A DNA stretch of 64,000 bases from Pseudoalteromonas haloplanktis ATCC 14393 (GTDB taxonomy: Bacteria > Pseudomonadota > Gammaproteobacteria > Enterobacterales > Alteromonadaceae). Location of the stretch: the NCBI RefSeq assembly GCF_000238355.1, contig NZ_AHCA01000006.1, positions 62,001 through 126,000 of the forward strand, written 5' to 3'. Every line of letters begins with the position of its first letter. The first letter of the stretch is position 1. Below, in pieces: positions 46,950-54,574 of the stretch. The position numbers were made by a program, and so were the translations under genes. The notes beneath the pieces were generated by a model. It had not been told where the DNA came from. It worked only from the letters and a program-made list of their open reading frames with translations, and ran no database searches.

Positions 46950-47782
46950 CCATGTAGCTCCACAAACAACTGTTCTAGAGAGAGTGTATTGATTGCTAAA
47001 GCATGAGGTATAGTTTCACCAGTGTAGCCATAAATGATGGCACAGTTTTGCTGTTGGTTAAGTACCTTGTATGCACTAAGATCAACGGTCGATTCTTTAA
47101 AGCTGACTTTTCTTACCGTATCTCTTATTACTTCAAGCTCATCGAGTAGCAGCAGCTCGCCATCTTTTAATAATGCGATGTGGCTTGCAACACGCTCAAT
47201 ATCAGAGGTGATATGCGACGAAAATATAATGCCAGAGCCAGCGTCTAATGCTAAATCGAAAAGGTCACTCATAAATTCGCGTCGAGCAATCGGGTCTAAA
47301 CTAGCAACCGGTTCGTCTAAAATTAGCAATTGCGGCCTATAAGCCATCGCCATAATAAGTGCGAGAGTTTGGCGTTGGCCGATAGATAGGTCATTGATTG
47401 CATCACTAGGGTTTAACTCAAAACGCGCGAGCCATTTTGTCTCTAACTGCATATCCCAATTGGGGTAAAAGCTACGATGTAAAGCCAAGGCGTCAGCAAT
47501 TTTAAAACCTTCATAACCAAAGGTTTGCTGAGCAACATAGCCTATTTTTGCCTTATTGCTGGCGCTTAGTTGATGGCTTAAATCGCCTAATATTTCTACT
47601 TCACCTTGGTCTGGCTTTATTAAACCCAGGGCGCTACGCAACAAGGTTGTTTTGCCTGCGCCATTTTTACCTAATAAACCAATCACCATTCCAGACTCAA
47701 CGCTTAAGTTTATGTTGTTTAATACATGGCGCTGATTGTAATGTTTAGAAACATTTTTATAGCTAAGAAGTGGTTGTGTCAT
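46946..47782 (-). CDS. ABC transporter ATPase
   Basis: The start was set at the ATG encoding MTQPLLSYKNV, which follows GGGAAC at a good distance; a GTG 15 bases upstream inside the GntR gene is the alternative. The 278-residue protein has Walker A (GLLGKNGAGKTTLL), the ABC signature (LSIGQRQTLALIMA), Walker B (LLILDEPVASLDP) and the switch His (IIFSSHITSD). It powers the permease encoded downstream and is the second gene of the GntR operon. The class matches YtrB-type exporters. Confidence 0.92.
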   Translation of the reverse strand: MTQPLLSYKNVSKHYNQRHVLNNINLSVESGMVIGLLGKNGAGKTTLLRSALGLIKPDQGEVEILGDLSHQLSASNKAKIGYVAQQTFGYEGFKIADALALHRSFYPNWDMQLETKWLARFELNPSDAINDLSIGQRQTLALIMAMAYRPQLLILDEPVASLDPIARREFMSDLFDLALDAGSGIIFSSHITSDIERVASHIALLKDGELLLLDELEVIRDTVRKVSFKESTVDLSAYKVLNQQQNCAIIYGYTGETIPHALAINTLSLEQLFVELHG

Positions 47783-47784
47783 TG

Positions 47785-48159
47785 TTATAGTTCCCACCGT
47801 TTTTTTATTAATTCAGATAAGGTTGTTTGGGGCACATCAAGTTGTTTTGCCTGCTGAATAAGTTGATCAATTGCTTTGAAAAGTAATGTTTCTTGCTGAT
47901 CCGTTTGTTGTGTTGTTTTTTCTGCCACTTTGGTTGCCTGCCCGCGACGACGCTCAAGCCAACCTTGATCGACTAATTGGCCTATGGCTCTAGAGACGGT
48001 CATAGGGTTAACTGCAAAGTGATCCGCTATTTTTCTCACTGATGGAAGCTCTTCCCCCGCAGCTATTTGCCCGCCCACAATCAAACGCACGATTTGCTCA
48101 TGTAGTTGCTTATAAATAGGATCGCCACTATTGGGGTTGACATTAATAAATTCTAACAT
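47785..48159 (-). CDS. GntR-family regulator, YtrA type
   Basis: The 124-residue protein has a GntR winged helix (DPIYKQLHEQIVRLIVGGQIAAGEELPSVRKIADHFAVNPMTVSRAI) and a very short C-terminal helix region, the layout of the YtrA subfamily. Such regulators repress their own operon with an ABC exporter, usually in response to envelope stress or antibiotics. The gene leads the ABC operon and faces the divergent hydrolase/NatAB operon. A palindrome matching a YtrA-type operator lies 15 bases upstream. Confidence 0.9.
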   Translation of the reverse strand: MLEFINVNPNSGDPIYKQLHEQIVRLIVGGQIAAGEELPSVRKIADHFAVNPMTVSRAIGQLVDQGWLERRRGQATKVAEKTTQQTDQQETLLFKAIDQLIQQAKQLDVPQTTLSELIKKRWEL

Positions 48160-48174
48160 TACTCTTTCTCTACT

Positions 48175-48192
48175 GTATTAATACATTAATAC
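48175..48192. promoter_or_regulatory. Probable GntR operator between divergent operons
   Basis: Perfect inverted arms GTATTAAT and ATTAATAC are spaced by AC; the overlapping TGTATTAATACA is also a perfect palindrome. It lies between the GntR-ABC operon and the hydrolase-NatAB operon and could repress both. Confidence 0.7.
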
Positions 48193-48253
48193 ACCGATAC
48201 ACTAAGGTTTAAGTTATCACATTGAGTGTAAAATGCAAACAAGGGAAAGCGTA

Positions 48254-49774
48254 ATGAAAAGTACAATAAATCGTTGTAAGAGCATGATAAATATAGCGAT
48301 GATGCCTGTTTTACTGGCTGCATCAACAGCGCTATACGCACAAAAAAAACCAAATAACTCACCCAACCTGACCCCATGTTATATGGAGGGGCTATCAGAT
48401 AGATTGATGTGTGGCAGTATTGCACAGCCTTTATCTGATGATCCTAATGATGGAGTGATTGATATTCACTTTGCCGTTATACCAGCAATAAAGCCGAGTA
48501 ACCCAGACGAAGCCGTTCTGGGTTTTGCTGGTGGCCCAGGGCAGGGGGCTATTGATTTAGCCGCTATATTTAACCGTAACTTACGTTTTGCCCGTGAAAC
48601 ACGCGATATTGTATTAGTTGATCAACGTGGCACCGGTTATTCGCATCAGTTGCAATGTGACAGCGATGATTTAAAAACCCAGTTTGTTTTTAATGATGTT
48701 ATTGCTGATCTTCAAGCTATGGGAGCAGAAGATACCCAAAAGTGTAAAGCAAAGCTCAATATTGACTTAAGCCATTTCACAACCCCGGTTGCAGCTAAAG
48801 ATTTTGAAGCGGTACGTAAAGCACTTGGCTATAAAGGTTTTCACTTGTTTGGCGTTTCTTATGGGACTCGCATAGCCCAGGAGTACATGCGTCAATTTCC
48901 AGAGTCGGTGCTAACGAGTACTTTGGATGGTGTGGTTCCTATGCAGCAAAGTTTGGCGGCCATCGGCGGTGCGATTGATGGTTCATTGGCTGCATTATTC
49001 AAGCGTTGTGAAGCTGATACTTTGTGCGCAGAGCATTACCCAAATTTAGAAAATAACTTTCATGCATTACTGGCACAACTTGAGCAACAGCCCGTAAAAA
49101 CACAGGTAAGGCACCCTCGTACTCACGATGTTATAGCTTTTACAATCACAAAGATGAAGTTTTACAGTGCGATACGGTTTGCACTCTATAGCCAAGCTCA
49201 ACGGGCAATTGTCCCCATGGTTATCGAAAAGGCGCTAAGTGGTGACTTCTCACCTTTGGCAGGCATGATGGCGAATGTCGATTTAACCGAAGCATTAGCA
49301 ATGGGGATGCATAACGCCATTGTGTGTGGTGAAGATTGGCCAAATTTAACCCCGCAAACCCGCCAAGAATATGGCAAAACTTATATGGGTAAAGCAATGA
49401 TTGCAGGGTTTGATATCGCATGCCCTATTCTTAATGTGCAAGCTGTTGATAAGGCATTTTATCAGCCGCTAAAAACCAGCACGCCGACGCTACTGTTATC
49501 TGGTGGGCGAGATCCCGCAACACCAGCAAGTTGGGCTGAGCTGGCAATGGTTGAGATGACAAATGCCACTCATTTAGTTGCACCAACTGCAACACATGGT
49601 GTTGGCTCACAAACCTGCGCACCGAAAATAATCGCAAAATTTATTGCACAACAAAGTATGCAAGACATTGATACAGACTGTCTTGAAGAGCCTAATGACA
49701 AACCGTTCTTTATGAATATTAACGGCGTAGCCGTTGCAAATAAGCAATTAACAGATACAGCTAACAAGGAGTAA
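48254..49774 (+). CDS. Secreted alpha/beta hydrolase, S33 tripeptidyl/prolyl-peptidase type
   Basis: The ATG after AAGGGAAAGC was chosen as start (506 residues). The protein has a signal peptide (about 1-30, ending ALYA), an oxyanion region (LGFAGGPGQGAIDL), the nucleophile elbow GVSYGTR, a helical lid, and a C-terminal TAP-like part with the Asp in LLSGGRDPATPA and the His in THGVGSQ. Such enzymes release N-terminal residues from peptides in the periplasm. It is first in an operon with a NatAB-type ABC exporter, which starts 3 bases after its stop. Confidence 0.88.
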   Translation: MKSTINRCKSMINIAMMPVLLAASTALYAQKKPNNSPNLTPCYMEGLSDRLMCGSIAQPLSDDPNDGVIDIHFAVIPAIKPSNPDEAVLGFAGGPGQGAIDLAAIFNRNLRFARETRDIVLVDQRGTGYSHQLQCDSDDLKTQFVFNDVIADLQAMGAEDTQKCKAKLNIDLSHFTTPVAAKDFEAVRKALGYKGFHLFGVSYGTRIAQEYMRQFPESVLTSTLDGVVPMQQSLAAIGGAIDGSLAALFKRCEADTLCAEHYPNLENNFHALLAQLEQQPVKTQVRHPRTHDVIAFTITKMKFYSAIRFALYSQAQRAIVPMVIEKALSGDFSPLAGMMANVDLTEALAMGMHNAIVCGEDWPNLTPQTRQEYGKTYMGKAMIAGFDIACPILNVQAVDKAFYQPLKTSTPTLLLSGGRDPATPASWAELAMVEMTNATHLVAPTATHGVGSQTCAPKIIAKFIAQQSMQDIDTDCLEEPNDKPFFMNINGVAVANKQLTDTANKE

Positions 49775-49777
49775 GTG

Positions 49778-50512
49778 ATGATTAAAGTAACTAATTTAGT
49801 TAAAAAAATTGGCGATGTGAATGCGCTCAATAGTTTAAGTTTTACTGCTCAAGACGGCAAGATCACAGGGCTCTTAGGACCTAATGGCGCAGGTAAAACC
49901 ACCTGTTTACGCACTGTGTTTGGATTATTAAAGGCAGATAGCGGAAATGCAGAAATTGACGGTATTGATGTTGCCAAAGAGCCAATGACTGCAAAGCAAA
50001 AGCTGGGTTTATTCCCTGATCCTTGTGGCTTATATGAGCGGTTAACGCCACGGGAATACATTACTTTTTTTGCACAGCTAAGCGGCCTTAATGCCAGTGA
50101 AGCTAAGCAAGCGACTACCGAAGTGATAAATAAATTAGCGATGAATGATATTGCAGACCGTCGTTGCCAAGGGTTTTCGCAGGGGCAACGGATGAAAACA
50201 GCGCTAGCTCAGGCGGTGGTTCATAACCCATTGAATATAATTTTAGATGAACCAACCCGCGGCCTTGATGTAATGAGTACCCGCATATTAAGAGAGCTGT
50301 TATTGCTCCTCAAAGCGCAAGGGCACTGTGTGTTATTTTCATCTCATGTTATGCAAGAAGTTGCCGCATTGTGTGATCATGTGGTGATCATGGCTAATGG
50401 CCAAGTGGTGGCTCAAGGTTCTGTGGCAGCGTTATGTGAACAAGCAGGTAAAGAGACGTTAGAAGAAGCATTTGTCGCATTGATCGGGAGTGACGAGGGG
50501 ATTGCAGCATGA
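49778..50512 (+). CDS. ABC exporter ATPase, NatA type
   Basis: The 244-residue protein has Walker A (LLGPNGAGKTTCL), the ABC signature (FSQGQRMKTALAQA), Walker B (IILDEPTRGLD) and the switch His (LFSSHVMQE). It most resembles NatA-type ATPases. A GTG three bases upstream is an alternative start. The stop overlaps the permease start by 4 bases (ATGA). The pair follows the secreted hydrolase gene in one operon. NatAB in Bacillus exports sodium, but related pairs export many compounds, so the substrate is open. Confidence 0.92.
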   Translation: MIKVTNLVKKIGDVNALNSLSFTAQDGKITGLLGPNGAGKTTCLRTVFGLLKADSGNAEIDGIDVAKEPMTAKQKLGLFPDPCGLYERLTPREYITFFAQLSGLNASEAKQATTEVINKLAMNDIADRRCQGFSQGQRMKTALAQAVVHNPLNIILDEPTRGLDVMSTRILRELLLLLKAQGHCVLFSSHVMQEVAALCDHVVIMANGQVVAQGSVAALCEQAGKETLEEAFVALIGSDEGIAA

Positions 50513-51648
50513 TTAATTTATTAAAGGTGTTATATAAAAAAGAAGTGATGGACGCCAGTCGCGATAAACGTTCCATAATGGCGGGGTTGTATTATGCGAT
50601 AGGTGCACCAATCGGTATGTGCTTGTTAATGAGTGTGTTGCTGCAGCAATTAGCCTCACCGGAAGCACTTAACATTAATATTGAAAATAGTGAGCGTGCG
50701 CCAGGACTTATTGCTCACCTAAATAGCCAAGATATTTTTGCCAGCCATGATGAGAATGAGCGTAAAGCAATTACCTTAACGATCAGTGAAGACTACCAAC
50801 AAAAAATGAGTGAAGGGCGTCCAGCTACAGTAACGCTGATTGCAGATAAATCAGATGATAAGCTTCGTAAGCACATCACCCAAGTTGAAAAAGCAATCGC
50901 GTTGTACAGCTCTGAAATAGCCAGTTTGCGTTTAGTCTCTCGTGGTGTGGATCCTAGTTTGATGCGTGCAATCGCTCTTGAAGTACATGACCAAGCGACC
51001 CCTGATTCAAAAGGGGGCATGATATTGGGAATTGTTGTATTAACACTTATTTTAGCGTTATTTTATGCTGCGATGAATTTAGCAATTGATACCAGCGCCG
51101 GTGAGCGAGAGCGAAATTCATTATCGTTATTGTTAAGTCATCCATTACACAGTTTGCATATTGTGTTGGCTAAAATAGGCGCTATAACTACGTTTTCGAT
51201 GTTAGGGCTAGTGGTCATTTTAGTGGTCTCTAAGTTTTCATATGCAATGGTGCCGTGGCAGCAAATGGGCTTTAGTATCACTATTACGCCTGAGTTTATG
51301 CTGTTTAGTATCGCGATATGTTTGCCTATTGCTTTGATGTCGGCCAGCTTACAAGTGTTTGTATCTTTTATGGCTAAGTCATTCAAAGAAGCGCAGTCTT
51401 ACGTCACTATGGTGTTATTTATTCCCATGGCGTTAAGCATGATAACGACTTATGATATTGCGACAGATAAAGTGCAATGGTTGCCGATAGCTGCTCAGCA
51501 ATTTGCACTGATGGAGTTTATAAAAGGGAACCCAATTCCAGTACCGCAGTTACTGTTATCAACAGTGATCACACTGGTATTATTTGCAGCCTTTAGCTTT
51601 TTAAGTGCGCGAATGCTGAAAAGTGAAAAAGTAGTGTTTGGTTTATGA
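50509..51648 (+). CDS. ABC exporter permease, NatB/ABC-2 type
   Basis: The 379-residue protein has an N-terminal membrane segment (about 25-45), a large periplasmic loop (about 50-170) and five or six C-terminal membrane segments starting at GMILGIVVLTLILALFYAA, followed by DTSAGERERNSLSLLLSHPL, the cytoplasmic element of NatB-like ABC-2 permeases. It pairs with the ATPase it overlaps. It is the last gene of the hydrolase-NatAB operon and ends in a shared hairpin. Confidence 0.9.
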   Translation: MINLLKVLYKKEVMDASRDKRSIMAGLYYAIGAPIGMCLLMSVLLQQLASPEALNINIENSERAPGLIAHLNSQDIFASHDENERKAITLTISEDYQQKMSEGRPATVTLIADKSDDKLRKHITQVEKAIALYSSEIASLRLVSRGVDPSLMRAIALEVHDQATPDSKGGMILGIVVLTLILALFYAAMNLAIDTSAGERERNSLSLLLSHPLHSLHIVLAKIGAITTFSMLGLVVILVVSKFSYAMVPWQQMGFSITITPEFMLFSIAICLPIALMSASLQVFVSFMAKSFKEAQSYVTMVLFIPMALSMITTYDIATDKVQWLPIAAQQFALMEFIKGNPIPVPQLLLSTVITLVLFAAFSFLSARMLKSEKVVFGL

Positions 51649-51668
51649 TTGTGGGTTAATAAACGAGT

Positions 51669-51698
51669 CAGCAAAGCGAGCTCTCGGTCGCTTTGCTG
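51669..51698. terminator. Hairpin between the NatAB operon and the solo prodomain gene
   Basis: Perfect 11-base arms CAGCAAAGCGA and TCGCTTTGCTG around an 8-base loop separate convergent genes. Confidence 0.65.
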
Positions 51699-51714
51699 AA
51701 ATCTAAAATCCCCT

Positions 51715-52125
51715 TTAGAAAAGCTGTTTTACCTCATCCAGTTTTATCTGCTCTATTGCAGGATCACTGAGTAACATTTTAAACACCTTAGCAGCCTGTG
51801 ATTTATCAATATTAGCGCTACTAAAGGAAATGGTTTTAAACTCTCGTTTAATTGTTAAACCATCAATTGCTTGCAGTGACCCTTGATGCTTAATTAATAC
51901 AGGCAGTTCTGTTTTTGTATCATCGTATTTTGCGAAAGCAAGTTGTGATAGGTTAAATAAATCATTAGCAAGTTTACCTGCATTGATAAATGGCACTACA
52001 GCATCAGGAATAAAAAATAGCTGTCCATGGCGGTCATAATGTTGACTGCCAGTGCAGTTCAGTGGTTTTACGGTGTTATTACTGAACTCGATTATATCGC
52101 CATTGATCAAGGTAAATTGTGCCAT
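51715..52125 (-). CDS. Free-standing subtilase prodomain homologue without signal peptide
   Basis: The 136-residue protein matches the prodomain of the subtilase at 33-37 kb throughout: FTLINGDIIEF against FTLITGDKV, FFIPDAVVPFINAGKLANDLFNL against YVIPASAQAKVDSGALDRELFNI, then YDD, PVLIKH, and a final beta-alpha-beta part ending IKLDEVKQL. There is no signal peptide and no protease domain, so it should stay in the cytoplasm unless exported another way. It follows the fldB-like gene by 26 bases with a GACGGGA ribosome site, so the two are probably one operon. Its partner is unknown; no subtilase is adjacent. Confidence 0.8.
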   Translation of the reverse strand: MAQFTLINGDIIEFSNNTVKPLNCTGSQHYDRHGQLFFIPDAVVPFINAGKLANDLFNLSQLAFAKYDDTKTELPVLIKHQGSLQAIDGLTIKREFKTISFSSANIDKSQAAKVFKMLLSDPAIEQIKLDEVKQLF

Positions 52126-52151
52126 TCGTTGTCCCGTCGCAGCAGCGAGAT

Positions 52152-52673
52152 TTATAACGTCTCGCTGTACTCAGTCATGATTTGCTCAACCCAGTTAGCA
52201 ATCCGTTCATCACTGTGCTCGTATTGGCTGTCTTCGTCGAGCGCTAAACCAACAAAGTGTTTGCCGTCTTCGGTGAGTGCTTTGGAGGCTTCAAACTCAT
52301 AGCTGTTGTCGTTTGGCCACAGGCCTAATAAAGTAAATTGTTGGCTACTTATTTCATCATGCAACATGCCTAGCGCATCTTGAAACCATTGGCCGTAACC
52401 TTGTTGGTCGCCCATGCCAAATAAAGCGATGGTCTTGCCGTTGAGATCAACACCTTTAATGTCATCCCAAATTGATTCCCAATCTTCTTGTAACTCACCA
52501 AAATCCCAAGTTGAGATGCCAAAGATGATAAAGTCGTAATTCTCTGCATTTTTTAATGGCTCGTCTTTGATGTTATGTAGGCTGACAATGTCTTGACCGA
52601 TAATATCGCGGATTTTTTCTGCTGCTATTTCTGTATAGCATGTAGTAGAACCATAAAATAAACCAATTTGCAT
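52152..52673 (-). CDS. fldB: Flavodoxin FldB
   Basis: The start was set at the ATG giving MQIGLFYGSTTCYTEIAAEKIRDIIG, which matches E. coli FldB; a GTG 12 bases upstream is less likely. The 173-residue protein binds FMN through the P-loop-like GSTTCYTE and the loops STWDFGELQEDWE and GDQQGYGQWFQDALG. It carries single electrons in the cytoplasm. Gene order with divergent xerD, then dsbC, recJ, prfB and lysS is as in E. coli. Confidence 0.92.
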   Translation of the reverse strand: MQIGLFYGSTTCYTEIAAEKIRDIIGQDIVSLHNIKDEPLKNAENYDFIIFGISTWDFGELQEDWESIWDDIKGVDLNGKTIALFGMGDQQGYGQWFQDALGMLHDEISSQQFTLLGLWPNDNSYEFEASKALTEDGKHFVGLALDEDSQYEHSDERIANWVEQIMTEYSETL

Positions 52674-52753
52674 CGTATTTATCACTGTGTGTTTGCCTGA
52701 TATGATAGGCTGAAGTTTACCGTAAGGTATTATTAATTGATACCTTGATAACT

Positions 52754-53707
52754 ATGAGAATAACTGTGACAACGTTACCTGATCATGAGCCATTGGGCTC
52801 AGCCAATACAGATCACGACGAATTGCTTGGTAATAGCGATTACCTAGAATCTTTTTTAGATAACCTCTATTTAGAACAACATGTAAGTGATAATACACTC
52901 GCAGCGTATCGTAGTGACCTAGATAAGTTTTGCCACTTTTTAGAAGGCCAAGATTTGCTCACAGTGACAGGGCAAGATATTGAAAGTTACTTAGCGTATC
53001 GTGTTGATTCAGGCTTAAAGCCACGCAGTACTGCGCGTAGCATTAGTGCACTGAAACGTTTTTATCAGTATTTTGTACGCGAAAAAAAGATTACCGATTC
53101 GCCAATGGTGAATATTGCTCAGCCTAAAGCTGGCCAGTCACTCCCTAAAACCTTATCTGAAAACGAGGTAGAAGCGCTTTTAGCTGCCCCGAATGTTGAA
53201 GAGCCTATGGGCTTGCGTGATAAAGCCATGCTGGAACTATTATACGCGACAGGATTACGGGTGAGCGAATTGGTAGGGCTGCGAATGGAGCAAATTAATT
53301 TGCGCCAATCAGTGGTGTTTGTCAAAGGCAAAGGCAACAAAGAGCGTTTAGTGCCACTTGGCGAAGAAGCGATGTACTGGCTGGAGCAGTTTTTAAAGGT
53401 GGGTCGTGCACAAATGATCAAACATGCCACCGACTTTGTATTTCCGTCAAAGCGCGGAGTGGGTATGACCCGACAAACTTTTTGGCATCGTATTAAACAC
53501 TATGCTATTTTGGCAGCAGTTGAATCGCCATTGTCGCCTCATACTTTGCGTCATGCGTTTGCAACGCATTTATTAAATCATGGTGCAGATCTTCGGGTTG
53601 TACAAATGATGTTAGGGCATAGTGATTTATCAACCACACAAATTTATACACATGTTGCTAATGAAAGGTTAAAGTCGGTACATCAGCAACATCATCCGCG
53701 TGCATAG
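52754..53707 (+). CDS. xerD: Site-specific tyrosine recombinase XerD
   Basis: The 317-residue protein works with XerC at dif to resolve chromosome dimers. The N-terminal SAM-like core-binding domain (about 30-110) carries LYLEQHVSDNTLAAYRSDLDKF. The catalytic residues are intact: Arg in ATGLRVSELVGL, the HTLRHAFATHLL box, a His in LGHSDLSTTQIYTH and the Tyr nucleophile in the same segment. The C-terminus QQHHPRA matches E. coli. The N-terminus is about 20 residues longer than usual, and the start is uncertain: ATG here, or GTG 12 bases later. Confidence 0.94.
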   Translation: MRITVTTLPDHEPLGSANTDHDELLGNSDYLESFLDNLYLEQHVSDNTLAAYRSDLDKFCHFLEGQDLLTVTGQDIESYLAYRVDSGLKPRSTARSISALKRFYQYFVREKKITDSPMVNIAQPKAGQSLPKTLSENEVEALLAAPNVEEPMGLRDKAMLELLYATGLRVSELVGLRMEQINLRQSVVFVKGKGNKERLVPLGEEAMYWLEQFLKVGRAQMIKHATDFVFPSKRGVGMTRQTFWHRIKHYAILAAVESPLSPHTLRHAFATHLLNHGADLRVVQMMLGHSDLSTTQIYTHVANERLKSVHQQHHPRA

Positions 53708-53771
53708 TGAAAGTTTTCTGTGGTTAGGCGGTCTGAGTAGTTAAGAGTTATCAGGATATAAGAGAACAATT

Positions 53772-54500
53772 ATGAAAAAGTTAGTATTAGCCGGTGCAAT
53801 GTTAGGCACCAGTTTAAGTGCGTTTGCTAATGGCGTAGTAGCCATTCCTGATGCCAATGATCCAATCGTTACTAAATTTGCTGAGCTAGGTGTTACCGTT
53901 AAGCAAATTAACCCAAGCCCAGTGGCGGGGTTAAAGGAGTTGATCACCGACAAAGGTGTGCTTTATGCAAGCCCTGATGGTCAGTTTTTAATGCAAGGCA
54001 CATTAATTGATTTAAACAATCGTAATAACCTAACAGAGCAAGCACTAAATGGTGTACGCAAAGAAGGTTTAGCGCAATATGAAGATTCAATGATTGTTTA
54101 TAAAGCTAAAAATGAGAAGCACAGTATCACTGTATTTACCGACATTAGCTGCGGTTATTGCCGTAAATTACACCGTGAACTGGATGATTTACTTGAAGCC
54201 GGTATCACAGTTAAGTATCTAGCATTTCCTCGTGGTGGCTTACAAGGTTCAGGTTATGCCGATTTAATGAATGTATGGTGTGCGAAAGATCAGCAAGAAG
54301 CAATGACCGCAGCTAAATCGGGTGCTGATACTAAAGTAATGGCGGGTTGTCATGCACCAGTGGCAGAACATTACCAGCTTGGTCAAAGTTTTGGTATTAA
54401 CGGCACACCAGCGATCATTTTAGAAGATGGTACGATGATCCCAGGCTACCAGCCTGCTGCGGCATTAGCTGCGGCACTAGAAGCGAATAAATCATCATAA
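53772..54500 (+). CDS. dsbC: Periplasmic disulfide isomerase DsbC
   Basis: The 242-residue protein has a signal peptide (about 1-19, ending SAFA), an N-terminal dimerisation domain (about 20-80) and a thioredoxin-fold domain with the active site CGYC in DISCGYCRKLHREL; the cis-Pro follows in GINGTPAIIL. It corrects wrong disulfides in the periplasm, kept reduced by DsbD. Position between xerD and recJ is conserved as in E. coli. Confidence 0.94.
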   Translation: MKKLVLAGAMLGTSLSAFANGVVAIPDANDPIVTKFAELGVTVKQINPSPVAGLKELITDKGVLYASPDGQFLMQGTLIDLNNRNNLTEQALNGVRKEGLAQYEDSMIVYKAKNEKHSITVFTDISCGYCRKLHRELDDLLEAGITVKYLAFPRGGLQGSGYADLMNVWCAKDQQEAMTAAKSGADTKVMAGCHAPVAEHYQLGQSFGINGTPAIILEDGTMIPGYQPAAALAAALEANKSS

Positions 54501-54515
54501 CCATTTGATTTTTAT

Positions 54516-54540
54516 AAAAAGGCCGTTAAGGCCTTTTTTT
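54516..54540 (+). terminator. Terminator after dsbC
   Basis: AAAAAGGCC and GGCCTTTTTTT pair around GTTAA, directly after dsbC and before recJ. Confidence 0.9.
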
Positions 54541-54574
54541 GTCTTTATTCTTTAATTAAAAGTACCGCGTTTGC

